DNA from: an uncultured Muribaculaceae bacterium
Lineage (GTDB): Bacteria; Bacteroidota; Bacteroidia; Bacteroidales; Muribaculaceae
Length of the DNA stretch: 33,937 nucleotides
Assembly: GCA_910587425.1 (NCBI GenBank)
Contig: CAJUKU010000020.1
Span: 1-33,937, forward strand
Direction of reading: 5' to 3'
Part shown: in pieces, positions 23,196 to 32,217 of the stretch
Layout of the letters: each line of letters begins with the position of its first letter
Numbering within the stretch: the first letter of the stretch is position 1
Notes under the pieces: model-generated
Database searches by the model: none
Seen by the model: only the letters and a program-made list of their open reading frames with translations
What the model was told of the DNA's origin: nothing
Program-made: the position numbers and the translations under genes

Positions 23196-25220
23196 ATGAA
23201 ACAGATCAATATCATGAGAATCTTACTTGCAGTGTTTTTTGCGAGCTTGCTCCCCTTCGGGATATCAGCCGGTGTCGAGAATCTTCTCCCGACCCCGAAA
23301 TGTATAACTACGCCCGATAAAGCCTCTCCCGTAGTATTCCAATCGGCAACAGTCAGTGCTGCCGAATGCACTGATGCCTACCGGCAATGGCTCGACAAAG
23401 CCGGCATCAGCAAAGGTAATGGGATCAAAGTCACAGGTAAGATAACAAGCAGTATTCCCGGCGCTCCGGAGGGTAACGACGAAGCTTACAGCCTCACGGT
23501 TGCTCCTGGATCTGTCTCGGTTAAAGCGTTGACCCCTCAGGGACTCCTCTGGGGACTCCAGACCCTGCGACAGCTTGCGGAGACTGATAATGCCGGTGGG
23601 ATATCCCTGCCGGAGGTCACGATTGTCGACTGGCCATCCTTCCGCTGGAGAGGATTGCTGATGGATACAGGCAGAAGCTACATAGGCATGGATGAGTTGA
23701 AGCGCGAGATCGATGCGCTCGCTGATTTCAAGATGAATGTGTTTCACTTCCATTTTACGGAGAATCAGGCTTGGCGTCTTGAGAGCAAAGTGTTCCCGCA
23801 GCTTAACGACAGCGCCAACATGCTCCGGCAGCCCGGATTGTTTTACACGCATAAGGATCTGCGCGAACTCGCCGACTATGCCACCGCGCGCGGCGTGCTT
23901 TTCGTTCCGGAGGTCGACATGCCCGGTCACAGCCAGGCTTTTGAAAAGACTTTCGGCGTGAGCATGCAGACCCCCGAAGGGAAACGGATCATAAAGAAGC
24001 TCGTGGATGAAGTCTGCGAGATCCTTCCTGATGTTCCATATCTCCACATCGGTACCGACGAAGTTCAGTTCACCGATCCGACCTTCGTGCCGGAGATGGT
24101 CGCCTACGTGCGCTCGAAAGGCAAAAAGGCTATAACCTGGCATCCCGGGTGGAACTACGCCCCCGGAGAGATCGACATGGCACAGATGTGGAGCTACCGT
24201 GGTAAGCAGACACCCGGCATTCCGGCTATCGACTCACGCTTCCACTATCTCAATCATTTCGATACGTATGCCGACATCGTAGCTCTTTACAGAAGCAACA
24301 TATATGGCAAAAAGACCGGTGACGAGGGACTCGCCGGAGTGGAGATCGCCGTATGGAACGACCGCTATGTCGATTCCGACCGCGACAACGTGGCACAGAA
24401 CAACCTATACCCCACCCTGCTTGCCACAGCCGAGCGCTCATGGTGTGGCGGAGGCGAGGAGTATTTCGACATCCTCGGCACGAACCTGAATGAATCTGAT
24501 TCAGCAGATTTCGCGCAATTCGCAGACTTCGAGCGACGCCTCCTGCATCATAAGGCTACCACTCTTGCCGACTGCCCGATAGCTTATGTAGCTCAGACAC
24601 CAGTAAAATGGCGCATCACCGATGCATTCCCCAACGAAGGCAATCTCTCGGCTGTCTTCCCGCCCGAAACCGAGGGCATGAAGGAATCTTATACCTACAG
24701 CGACTCTACATTCAACACCGGTACAGTTAACGGCGCCGGCATCTATCTGCGTCATGTATGGGGCACACTGATCCCCGGTTTCTACAAGGATCCCAAGCCA
24801 AACCATACGGCATACGCATTCACCCGCGTGTATTCTCCGGTCGACCAGACTGTCGGACTACAGGCTGAGACACAGAACTACAGCCGGTCAGAGCCCGACG
24901 TCACTCCTCCCGAAGGCAAATGGGACTTCCGCGAAAGCCGTATAACCGTGAATGGCGAGGATATCAATCCACCGGTATGGACCAACCGGCACTCCGAGCG
25001 GAGCAACGAGATCTCGCTCGGCAATGAGAACCTCGCGGTGCGCCAACCGATACCCGTCAAGCTCCACAAAGGTTGGAATGACGTGATGATAAAACTCCCT
25101 ATCGGCAAATTCTCAACACCGGAGACACGCCTGGCTAAATGGATGTTCACCTTTGTATTCACCACCCCCGACGGACGCGAAGCCGCTCCCGGACTGATTT
25201 ACTCCGCTGACATTCCCTGA
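23196..25220 (+). CDS. Secreted GH20 beta-N-acetylhexosaminidase
   Basis: A 674-residue exo-glycosidase that removes terminal GlcNAc or GalNAc from glycans. A signal peptide (around MRILLAVFFASLLPFGISAG) precedes a GH20b domain (about 28-145) and the catalytic barrel from WRGLLMDTGRSYIGMDEL. HFHFTENQAWRLE follows. The substrate-assisted catalytic pair is Asp288-Glu289 in LHIGTDEVQF. The last 170 residues form a beta-rich C-terminal domain. Residue Cys36 is past the signal and there is no lipobox. It may act on mucin or host N-glycans in the periplasm. ATG 23214 (668 residues) is an alternative start with a shorter signal peptide that better fits the promoter box. Confidence 0.94.
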   Translation: MKQINIMRILLAVFFASLLPFGISAGVENLLPTPKCITTPDKASPVVFQSATVSAAECTDAYRQWLDKAGISKGNGIKVTGKITSSIPGAPEGNDEAYSLTVAPGSVSVKALTPQGLLWGLQTLRQLAETDNAGGISLPEVTIVDWPSFRWRGLLMDTGRSYIGMDELKREIDALADFKMNVFHFHFTENQAWRLESKVFPQLNDSANMLRQPGLFYTHKDLRELADYATARGVLFVPEVDMPGHSQAFEKTFGVSMQTPEGKRIIKKLVDEVCEILPDVPYLHIGTDEVQFTDPTFVPEMVAYVRSKGKKAITWHPGWNYAPGEIDMAQMWSYRGKQTPGIPAIDSRFHYLNHFDTYADIVALYRSNIYGKKTGDEGLAGVEIAVWNDRYVDSDRDNVAQNNLYPTLLATAERSWCGGGEEYFDILGTNLNESDSADFAQFADFERRLLHHKATTLADCPIAYVAQTPVKWRITDAFPNEGNLSAVFPPETEGMKESYTYSDSTFNTGTVNGAGIYLRHVWGTLIPGFYKDPKPNHTAYAFTRVYSPVDQTVGLQAETQNYSRSEPDVTPPEGKWDFRESRITVNGEDINPPVWTNRHSERSNEISLGNENLAVRQPIPVKLHKGWNDVMIKLPIGKFSTPETRLAKWMFTFVFTTPDGREAAPGLIYSADIP

Positions 25221-25230
25221 TCACCACATT

Positions 25231-25279
25231 ATTATGTCGCATTGGGACGGCTTCGACCCCAATGCGACATAATGATTTT
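25231..25279 (+). terminator. Strong intrinsic terminator after the GH20 gene
   Basis: A perfect 16-base stem (25231-25246 with 25258-25273; arms start ATTATGTCGC and end GCGACATAAT) with an 11-base loop, followed by GATTTTT. Confidence 0.9.
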
Positions 25280-25346
25280 TAACAGAATACACTGTAAGAA
25301 ACGTATACTTGTCAAGTCACCGGCAAAAACACACCGCCGAAAATAT

Positions 25347-25377
25347 TTTGATAATTCCCGAAGTTTACATAACTTTG
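25347..25377 (+). promoter_or_regulatory. Promoter for tRNA-Thr
   Basis: TTTG (25347-25350), 19 bases, TAACTTTG (25370-25377): full match to the Bacteroidetes consensus. The tRNA begins 53 bases downstream. Confidence 0.85.
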
Positions 25378-25430
25378 CAGCCGAAAACAAGCCGAGAATA
25401 AGTTTCCAATGAACTGATTCAAAGCCTTAA

Positions 25431-25506
25431 GCCGCAATAGCTCAGTCGGTAGAGCATTTCATTCGTAACGAAAAGGTCGTGGGTTCGAGTCCCACTCGCG
25501 GCTCCA
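25431..25506 (+). tRNA. tRNA-Thr (CGU anticodon)
   Basis: A 76-base cloverleaf including an encoded CCA (25504-25506). D stem GCTC/GAGC and T stem GTGGG/CCCAC are perfect, and the anticodon loop is TTCGTAA with anticodon CGT. Two A-C oppositions occur, at 6-67 in the acceptor stem (GCCGCAA/TCGCGGC) and at 31-39 closing the anticodon loop. Promoter and terminator are both close, so the gene is a single-tRNA unit. Confidence 0.93.
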
Positions 25507-25510
25507 CTGA

Positions 25511-25543
25511 AAACCAACCCTTTGCGGGTTGGTTTTTTCTTTT
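25511..25543 (+). terminator. Intrinsic terminator of tRNA-Thr
   Basis: Nine-base stem AACCAACCC (25512-25520) with GGGTTGGTT (25526-25534), 5-base loop TTTGC, followed by TTTTCTTTT. Confidence 0.9.
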
Positions 25544-25936
25544 ACATGTCCCAAAATATGTCGCAAATATGCGATAAATTCCCACATTTTGCACACATTT
25601 CTGCACGGAAATGTACGCAGAATGTATTCAAATGTATCGCACGCCTATACCGTCACATAATCTATACTACCTGACATATTGAACGGGGCAATAAAGTCTC
25701 TCCAAATTTCACATTGTTGAGAGAGGCGATTATAGATCAGACATCCGCTCCATCCTTAAGAGCCTGACCAAGCCATGCGAAAAAGCACAAAACCATTATT
25801 ATTACCGACATAGTTGAAGCAATTTATAAGTTACGTGGAAAGCCGGCATGACTTTCACCGGCAAAATTATACGCCACATGAGCAGTACTAAAGCCTCTCA
25901 ATGTTAAAAAAACACAAATCGAATCATCCTATACCA
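25544..25936. other. Gene-poor stretch between the two tRNAs
   Basis: About 390 bases with no recognisable gene. A 42-codon frame (25546-25674, +) does not look protein-like. A 24-codon frame (25737-25811, -) is listed separately. No repeated tRNA 3' end, integrase or other sign of an integrated element is visible. Composition is intermediate, with some AT-rich patches. Confidence 0.5.
25737..25811 (-). CDS. Possible 24-residue membrane micropeptide
   Basis: A short leftward frame encodes MSVIIMVLCFFAWLGQALKD plus GADV. The hydrophobic first half followed by a short polar tail is the usual form of bacterial membrane micropeptides. The frame is short enough to arise by chance and no clear promoter precedes it. 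Confidence 0.2.
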   Translation of the reverse strand: MSVIIMVLCFFAWLGQALKDGADV

Positions 25937-25980
25937 ATAAAACAAGCGGTCAAGCATACTCGCTTAACCGCTTGTTTTAC
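25937..25980 (-). terminator. Terminator of tRNA-Gln
   Basis: Ten-base stem AACAAGCGGT (25941-25950) with ACCGCTTGTT (25967-25976), with inner AAGC/GCTT pairing. On the leftward strand it is followed by TTTTATT. It directly follows the tRNA 3' end. Confidence 0.85.
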
Positions 25981-25981
25981 G

Positions 25982-26052
25982 TTGTCTTACCAGGATTCGA
26001 ACCTAGACAAGCAGAACCAAAAACTGCTGTGCTACCATTACACCATAAGACA
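25982..26052 (-). tRNA. tRNA-Gln (UUG anticodon)
   Basis: Read leftward, the acceptor stem TGTCTTA/TAAGACA pairs fully, the D arm contains GTGTAATGGTAGCAC and the T arm contains GGTTCGAATCC. The anticodon loop is TTTTGGT with anticodon TTG. The closing 31-39 pair is T-T. CCA is not encoded, unlike the tRNA-Thr nearby. An upstream promoter lies at 26206-26236. Confidence 0.92.
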
Positions 26053-26199
26053 ATCTTCGACATCAAGCACGGAAAAGTTTCTAAGAGGGAAATTCTTCCA
26101 ACAAGCCCTTCGACTTGTTTTGCCGGAGATAAACAATTGAACTCCAGCTATACTTTAGTATGTCTAACATTCAGACATTCCGCAACGGAACTCTTAAAC
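26053..26199 (-). ncRNA. Structured leader or small RNA upstream of tRNA-Gln
   Basis: Between the promoter at 26206-26236 and the tRNA there are about 147 bases with several consecutive hairpins on the leftward strand. TTCCG/CGGAA lies at 26178-26190 and TGTCT/AGACA at 26161-26177. A TACT/AGTA pair and a 7-base GCTGGAG/CTCCGGC stem follow, at about 26122-26149. AACAAG/CTTGTT lies near 26100-26120. No protein-like frame is seen. It may be a 5' leader trimmed by RNase P or a separate small RNA. This is inferred from pairing by eye only. Confidence 0.3.
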
Positions 26200-26205
26200 G
26201 TGGTG

Positions 26206-26236
26206 CAAAGGTATTGATTGTTTTCAACACGTGCAA
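26206..26236 (-). promoter_or_regulatory. Promoter for tRNA-Gln and its leader
   Basis: On the leftward strand, TTG (26234-26236), 20 bases, TACCTTTG (26206-26213), matching TAnnTTTG. The tRNA starts about 150 bases further on. Confidence 0.65.
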
Positions 26237-26292
26237 GATTTGCGTCAATTTTTGACGATTTTATTCATCCATGCCCGTGTTTTTTGTCTGCG

Positions 26293-26793
26293 TCATGCCT
26301 TCAGCTCCGCACACCATTCCTTCACACGCTCTGCCGTTATTTCCGGATGGTTCACCTGATCTATCAGAAGCCCCTCAGCCTTGCCATCGACAACGGCATC
26401 GGAGTGATTAAACTCGTAGCCGTCGGTATTGAACGAGCCGACAAAAGTTGCGCCGGTAGGCTGCATACGCTTATATATCGTGCCGACTGCATTGCAGAAA
26501 GTATCGGTCATCGATTCATCACCGCAACCGAATATCGCCACGCGCTTGCCCTTAAGGTCGACAGCGGCAAGGCCGTCAAGGAAGTCACTGAAGTCATCCT
26601 GCAGATCACCGTCACCCCAGGTACTCGATCCAAGTATGATGAGTGAGTAGGGAGCGACAGCCGATGGTGCGGTCTCTGCCACGTCATGCACATCGGCATC
26701 GGCGACACCGAGTTGCTCTGCGATCATCTTTGCCACCTCGGCGGTATTGCCGGTGGTGGATCCATAAAAAATTCCAATCTTATCCATATCCAT
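26293..26793 (-). CDS. fldA: Flavodoxin
   Basis: A 166-residue long-chain flavodoxin, an FMN electron carrier that can replace ferredoxin. The phosphate loop is FYGSTTGNTAEVA at about 9-21. The FMN-stacking loops are LGSSTWGDGDLQDD and FGCGDESMTDTF, the latter typical of long-chain flavodoxins. The C-terminal half carries the long-chain insertion. Met1-Asp2-Met3: ATG at 26787 is an equally good start. The gene stands alone between tRNA-Gln and carA. Confidence 0.95.
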   Translation of the reverse strand: MDMDKIGIFYGSTTGNTAEVAKMIAEQLGVADADVHDVAETAPSAVAPYSLIILGSSTWGDGDLQDDFSDFLDGLAAVDLKGKRVAIFGCGDESMTDTFCNAVGTIYKRMQPTGATFVGSFNTDGYEFNHSDAVVDGKAEGLLIDQVNHPEITAERVKEWCAELKA

Positions 26794-26974
26794 TATTATC
26801 TGTTGATTTCAATATTCCGGACTGACATATTGCCTTGTCACTTAATAATAACGCCTGAATGCACACGGAAGTTCGCCAGTTGCATTGGGCTGTTATGTAA
26901 GCCTGTGAGCCCTCTTCACCATGTTTTATTGACATATTTTATATGCAGACACATCCTATGGTTGGATTTTTTCG

Positions 26975-26982
26975 TAACTTTG
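26975..26982 (+). promoter_or_regulatory. -7 box for the carAB operon
   Basis: TAACTTTG, 47 bases before the carA ATG at 27030. No TTTG at the usual distance. Its position within the longer open frame argues against the start at 26943. Confidence 0.6.
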
Positions 26983-27029
26983 CACGGTTTTCCGATAGGA
27001 ACAGCCGCTTAACGTTCAATATCTATCGA

Positions 27030-28100
27030 ATGCGAAACTCTAAGAGCGCCGTCCTGATTCTGGAGGATGGCACACGCTTTGAAGGTAAATCCTTCGGCTA
27101 CGAGGCGTCAACGTCGGGCGAGGTGGTCTTCAGCACCGCCATGACCGGCTATCCCGAAAGTTTGACCGATCCCTCCTACGAGGGTCAGATTCTGGTCACC
27201 ACGTATCCAATCTTAGGCAATTACGGTGTGCCGCCCCGACGTGAGAAAGATGCCGTAAGCGAGTATTACGAAAGCGACCATATACACGCACGTGCAATCG
27301 TCGCCCAAGACTATAGTTTCGACCATTCGCACTGGCAGGCTGACCGTTCGCTCGCACAATGGCTCCAGGAAGAGAAAATCACCGGAATATACGGAGTCGA
27401 CACCAGGGCACTCACCAAGCATCTGCGCGAGAAAGGCTCCATGCTCGGCAAGATAATCATTGAGGGCGACAGCGACATTGAATTCTACGATCCCAACAAG
27501 GAGAATCTTGTAGCAAAGGTAAGTTGCCGCGAGCCGGAAGTGCACGGCGAAGGAGAAAAGACCGTGGTACTGGTTGACTGCGGCGTGAAGCACAACATAA
27601 TCCGCTGTCTCACGCGGCGTGGAGTGAAAGTAGTAATGGTGCCATGGGATTATGATTTCACATCAATACCCTACGACGGACTATTCATATCAAACGGTCC
27701 GGGAAATCCCGACATGGCGGAGGCTACCGTCGCTAACATACGCAAGGCTATGGAAATCGGCAAACCGATCTGTGGCATCTGCATGGGCAACCAGCTGCTC
27801 TCTAAAGCCGCCGGAGCACGCACTTACAAACTAAAGTACGGACACCGCTCGCACAATCAGCCAGTCCGCCAGGTTGGCACTGACCGTTGCTTCGTCACAT
27901 CACAGAACCACGGATTCGCCGTCGACTCCTCGACACTCCCCTCCGATTGGGAACCACTTTTCGTAAACATGAACGATGGCACTAACGAAGGAATACGCCA
28001 CCGCACCAAACCGTTCTTCTCCGCACAGTTCCATCCCGAAGCGAGCAGTGGACCGAAAGATACCGAGTTCCTTTTCGATGAATTTATCAAACTCCTTTGA
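27030..28100 (+). CDS. carA: Carbamoyl-phosphate synthase small (glutaminase) subunit
   Basis: A 356-residue glutamine amidotransferase that supplies ammonia to CarB for arginine and pyrimidine synthesis. The N-terminal CarA domain has LEDGTRFEGKSFGYEAS and VVFSTAMTGYPESLTDPSY. The class I triad is Cys251 (GICMGNQ), His335 and Glu337 (QFHPEAS). The frame is open up to 26943, but the added residues span a promoter box and lie outside the domain, so ATG 27030 is used. carB follows after 14 bases. Confidence 0.96.
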   Translation: MRNSKSAVLILEDGTRFEGKSFGYEASTSGEVVFSTAMTGYPESLTDPSYEGQILVTTYPILGNYGVPPRREKDAVSEYYESDHIHARAIVAQDYSFDHSHWQADRSLAQWLQEEKITGIYGVDTRALTKHLREKGSMLGKIIIEGDSDIEFYDPNKENLVAKVSCREPEVHGEGEKTVVLVDCGVKHNIIRCLTRRGVKVVMVPWDYDFTSIPYDGLFISNGPGNPDMAEATVANIRKAMEIGKPICGICMGNQLLSKAAGARTYKLKYGHRSHNQPVRQVGTDRCFVTSQNHGFAVDSSTLPSDWEPLFVNMNDGTNEGIRHRTKPFFSAQFHPEASSGPKDTEFLFDEFIKLL

Positions 28101-28114
28101 CTTCAAGCACGACA

Positions 28115-31100
28115 ATGACCGAATCAGTAAATAAACATCCGCGCAAAGTGCTGCTCCTTGGCAGCGGCGCACTTAAGATAGGCGAAGCCGGCGAATTTGA
28201 CTACTCCGGTTCCCAGGCTCTAAAGGCTATGAAGGAAGAGGGGATAGAAACCGTACTCATCAATCCGAACATAGCCACCGTGCAGACCTCTGAAGGGTTT
28301 GCCGACAAGATATACTTCCTGCCGGTCACACCATACTTTGTTGAGAAAGTGATCGAACGCGAGCGCCCTGAGGGGATAATGCTTGCTTTCGGCGGTCAGA
28401 CGGCGCTCAACTGCGGCGTGGCACTCCATGAGAACGGCGTGCTCGAACGCTACGGCGTCAGTGTGCTCGGCACACCTGTACGCGCGATCATGGACACGGA
28501 AGACCGCGAACTGTTCGTCCATAAACTCGACGAGATTAACGTGCGCACAATCCGCAGTGAGGCTGTCAGCAGCGTAAGCGACGCACTTGCGGCAGCCTCC
28601 AAGCTCGGCTATCCTGTGATTGTCCGTGCGGCTTACGCGCTCGGAGGTCTCGGCAGCGGTTTCTGCGACAACGAGCAGGAGCTTGTCGCACTTACTGAAA
28701 AAGCCCTTTCCTTCTCACCGCAGGTGCTCGTGGAGAAGTCGTTGAAAGGATGGAAAGAGGTAGAATATGAGGTCGTACGCGACAGGTTCGACAACTGCAT
28801 CACCGTATGCAACATGGAGAACTTCGACCCGCTCGGCATACACACTGGCGAATCCATCGTGGTCGCTCCCTCGCAGACACTCTCAAACGAAGATTACCAC
28901 TATCTGCGCAAACTTGCCATAAAGATAGTGCGCCACATAGGTATAGTCGGCGAATGCAACGTGCAGTACGCTTTCGACCCTGAGTCAATGGATTACCGCG
29001 TGATCGAGGTCAACGCCCGCCTCAGCCGCTCGTCGGCTCTTGCATCCAAAGCCACAGGATATCCGCTCGCATTCGTAGCTGCAAAGCTCGGACTTGGCTA
29101 CGGACTTTTTGATCTCAAGAACTCCGTGACGCGCGAGACTTCCGCATTCTTCGAGCCGGCGCTTGACTACATCGTGTGCAAGATCCCCCGTTGGGATCTC
29201 GGCAAATTCCATGGCGTACGGCGTGAGATAGGTTCTTCTATGAAGTCCGTAGGCGAAGTTATGGCTATCGGTCGCACATTCGAGGAAGTAATCCAGAAAG
29301 GACTGCGCATGATAGGTCAGGGAATGCACGGATTCGTGGGCAACAAGGCGCTAAGCATCGATGACCTCGACAAAGCGCTGAGTACACCTACCGACAAACG
29401 CATATTCGTCATCTCACAGGCTATGCAGCAGGGCTACAGCGTGGAGCGGATCCATGAGCTCACACGCATTGACCGATGGTTCCTCTACCGCCTGCAGAAT
29501 ATAATCAACACATCTGCCGAACTGGGCGGCTACAATACCCCCGAAGAATTGCCCGCCGAACTGCTGCGGCAGGCAAAAAGCCAAGGTTTCTCAGATTTCC
29601 AGGTGGGCAGATGCGTGCTTGGTGACGGCATGACAGATGCCGAAAAGACCATACTCGACATACGCTCGATGCGCAAACGCCTCGGCATACTCCCGGTCGT
29701 GAAACAGATAGACACCCTCGCCGCCGAATACCCCGCACAGACCAACTATCTTTACCTTACATATAATGGTACTGAGAGCGACATCGAGTACCTGCACGAC
29801 CACCGGTCTATAGTGGTTCTCGGCTCAGGTGCTTACCGCATCGGTAGCTCGGTTGAGTTCGACTGGTGCTCGGTCAACGCACTGCTGACCGTAAAGAAGG
29901 AGGGATGGCGTCCGGTGATGATAAACTACAACCCGGAAACTGTATCGACCGACTACGACATGTGCGACCGTCTCTACTTCGACGAGCTGACATTCGAGCG
30001 TGTCATGGATATCCTCGACCTCGAGCAACCGCATGGCACCATACTCTCCGTAGGTGGTCAGATCCCGAACAACCTTGCTACACGCCTTGACGAGCAGCAC
30101 GTCAACATACTCGGCACATCTGCCCAGAGTATCGACAATGCTGAGGATCGCAACAAGTTCTCCGCGATGCTCGACCGCCTCGGCATTGACCAGCCGCGCT
30201 GGCGTGAACTGACGAGTTTGAGCGATATTGAGCGCTTCATTGACGAGGTGGGATACCCCGTGCTCGTCCGTCCGAGCTATGTACTCTCGGGAGCTGCGAT
30301 GAACGTCTGCTCCAACCCAGATGAGCTCGAACGCTTCCTGCGTCTCGCCGCCAATGTGTCGAAACAGCACCCGGTGGTGGTGACAGAGTTTATCCAGAAC
30401 GCGAAGGAGATCGAGATGGATGCTGTGGCGCAGAACGGTGAGATCAAGGTCTACGCCATATCGGAGCATATCGAGTATGCCGGCGTGCACTCCGGCGACG
30501 CTACCATACAGTTCCCTCCACAGAAACTGTATGTGGAGACAATGCGCCGTATTAAAAAGGTGTCGCAGCAGATTGCCAAGGCTCTCAACATCTCCGGTCC
30601 GTTCAACATACAGTATCTCGCCAAAAACAACGACATCAAGGTTATCGAGTGTAACCTGCGTGCATCGCGCTCATTCCCGTTCGTGAGCAAGGTGCTTAAG
30701 ATAAACTTCATCGACCTCGCCACAAAAGTGATGCTCGGCATACCGGTGGAGAAACCGCACAAAAATGCGTTCGATCTCGATTACGTCGGCATAAAGGCAT
30801 CGCAGTTCAGTTTCTCACGCCTGCAAGGTGCCGACCCTGTGCTTGGAGTTGACATGTCGTCGACCGGCGAGGTCGGCTGCATCGGTGTCGACACTTCGGA
30901 AGCGATACTTAAAGCCATGCTTTCCGTAGGGCTGCAGATCCCGAGCAAGGGAGTACTCCTCTCAACAGGCGGTCCGAAGCAGAAAGCCGATATGCTTGAG
31001 GCTGCCCACCAGCTTCACAACAAGGGATACCGCATATACGCAACCGGTGGCACACACAGTTTCCTTACCGACAATGGCATACCCGCGATTAAGGTCTACT

Positions 31101-31348
31101 GGCCCAGCCAGGCTGACATGGAGCCTCAGGCATTGCAGATGCTTCATGAACATCAGATCGACCTGGTGGTGAATATCCCGAAGAACTTAACCCCGACAGA
31201 ACTTGGAAACGGTCATAAGATCCGCCGTGCGGCAATCGATCTTAATATCCCGCTCCTTACAAACGCCCGCCTCGCGTCGGCTTTCATCAAGGCATTCACC
31301 GAGATGAGCCTCGACGACATCGAGATCAAGGCATGGGATGAATATTGA
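28115..31348 (+). CDS. carB: Carbamoyl-phosphate synthase large subunit
   Basis: A 1077-residue protein with the two ATP-grasp halves expected of CarB. The first half begins RKVLLLGSGALKIGEAGEFD and the second IVVLGSGAYRIGSSVEFDWC. The C-terminal MGS-like regulatory domain starts near SKGVLLSTGG and includes YATGGTHSFL. It makes carbamoyl phosphate from bicarbonate, ammonia and two ATP. An in-frame TTG start at 28097 overlaps the carA stop, but ATG 28115 is preferred. It is followed 12 bases later by prmC. Confidence 0.96.
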   Translation: MTESVNKHPRKVLLLGSGALKIGEAGEFDYSGSQALKAMKEEGIETVLINPNIATVQTSEGFADKIYFLPVTPYFVEKVIERERPEGIMLAFGGQTALNCGVALHENGVLERYGVSVLGTPVRAIMDTEDRELFVHKLDEINVRTIRSEAVSSVSDALAAASKLGYPVIVRAAYALGGLGSGFCDNEQELVALTEKALSFSPQVLVEKSLKGWKEVEYEVVRDRFDNCITVCNMENFDPLGIHTGESIVVAPSQTLSNEDYHYLRKLAIKIVRHIGIVGECNVQYAFDPESMDYRVIEVNARLSRSSALASKATGYPLAFVAAKLGLGYGLFDLKNSVTRETSAFFEPALDYIVCKIPRWDLGKFHGVRREIGSSMKSVGEVMAIGRTFEEVIQKGLRMIGQGMHGFVGNKALSIDDLDKALSTPTDKRIFVISQAMQQGYSVERIHELTRIDRWFLYRLQNIINTSAELGGYNTPEELPAELLRQAKSQGFSDFQVGRCVLGDGMTDAEKTILDIRSMRKRLGILPVVKQIDTLAAEYPAQTNYLYLTYNGTESDIEYLHDHRSIVVLGSGAYRIGSSVEFDWCSVNALLTVKKEGWRPVMINYNPETVSTDYDMCDRLYFDELTFERVMDILDLEQPHGTILSVGGQIPNNLATRLDEQHVNILGTSAQSIDNAEDRNKFSAMLDRLGIDQPRWRELTSLSDIERFIDEVGYPVLVRPSYVLSGAAMNVCSNPDELERFLRLAANVSKQHPVVVTEFIQNAKEIEMDAVAQNGEIKVYAISEHIEYAGVHSGDATIQFPPQKLYVETMRRIKKVSQQIAKALNISGPFNIQYLAKNNDIKVIECNLRASRSFPFVSKVLKINFIDLATKVMLGIPVEKPHKNAFDLDYVGIKASQFSFSRLQGADPVLGVDMSSTGEVGCIGVDTSEAILKAMLSVGLQIPSKGVLLSTGGPKQKADMLEAAHQLHNKGYRIYATGGTHSFLTDNGIPAIKVYWPSQADMEPQALQMLHEHQIDLVVNIPKNLTPTELGNGHKIRRAAIDLNIPLLTNARLASAFIKAFTEMSLDDIEIKAWDEY

Positions 31349-31360
31349 CGCCTGACAGCA

Positions 31361-32215
31361 ATGACTCTCTCACAACTGATCGCTACGCAGCGCACACGCC
31401 TCACCTCGGCAGGAATAGCCGAAGGTGAGGCGCAGGCGTTGGTGCGCGAGATTCTGCTCAGACTGAAAGGCTACAGCAATACCGATATTGCCTACCATGC
31501 TTCGGACGAGGCTACAGAATATCTTTCAACCCATACCGCCGATACCGTTAGCCGGATAATAGACGGTGAGCCTGTGCAGTACATTTTCGGAATGGCGCAT
31601 TTTCACGGCATGGAGCTACATGTCAGCCCCGACGTGCTGATTCCACGTCCGGAGACATCCGAACTCGTCGATCTTATCGCCGACCATTACCGCGACACTG
31701 CCGATCTGCGGGTAATGGATCTCTGCACCGGCTCCGGATGCATTGCCATAGCGCTCTCGCGTGAATTGAAATTCGCGCGCGTCAGCGCCATCGACATCTC
31801 CGAAGCAGCACTCCGCATAGCCCGACAGAACGCATCAGATCTGAAAGCCCTGGTGGATTTCAGCCTGATGGACATACTAAAAGCACAGGTTCCGGCAGCC
31901 GGGGAGTATGACGTCATCGTCAGCAACCCGCCATATATCTGCGAAAGCGAGAAATCCGGCATGGAAAAGAATGTACTGGATCACGAACCACACACCGCAC
32001 TGTTCGTTCCCGACTCCGATCCACTGCTTTTCTACAGGCACATAAGCCTCTACGCGCGCCGGTCGCTCACCTCCGGTGGCACCTTATGGCTTGAGATCAA
32101 CCCCATGCACGCCGATGCCCTGCGCCGTTTGCTTGAAGCTGACGGTTGGATCGACGTCAACATTTTGCGCGACACAGCCGGACGCGAACGCTTCACCGTC
32201 GCACAACAGCCATAA
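31361..32215 (+). CDS. prmC: Peptide chain release factor glutamine N5-methyltransferase PrmC
   Basis: A 284-residue SAM methyltransferase that methylates the Gln of the GGQ motif in release factors RF1 and RF2. The helical N-terminal domain ends before IPRPETSELVD, the SAM loop is MDLCTGSGCIAIALS (about 119-133) and the catalytic motif NPPYI is at 189-193. The size is standard. It lies 12 bases after carB and two bases before recX, within a rightward operon. Confidence 0.95.
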   Translation: MTLSQLIATQRTRLTSAGIAEGEAQALVREILLRLKGYSNTDIAYHASDEATEYLSTHTADTVSRIIDGEPVQYIFGMAHFHGMELHVSPDVLIPRPETSELVDLIADHYRDTADLRVMDLCTGSGCIAIALSRELKFARVSAIDISEAALRIARQNASDLKALVDFSLMDILKAQVPAAGEYDVIVSNPPYICESEKSGMEKNVLDHEPHTALFVPDSDPLLFYRHISLYARRSLTSGGTLWLEINPMHADALRRLLEADGWIDVNILRDTAGRERFTVAQQP

Positions 32216-32217
32216 CC

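Noticed and set aside
25546..25674. 42-codon + strand frame after tRNA-Thr
   Set aside because: Unusual composition rich in Cys, His and Lys, no domain and no promoter, directly after a terminator.
25507..25981. Integrated element at the tRNA-Thr 3' end
   Set aside because: No duplicated tRNA end, no integrase and no cargo; a normal terminator follows the tRNA.
25901..26140. 79-codon + strand frame
   Set aside because: It lies across tRNA-Gln and its terminator.
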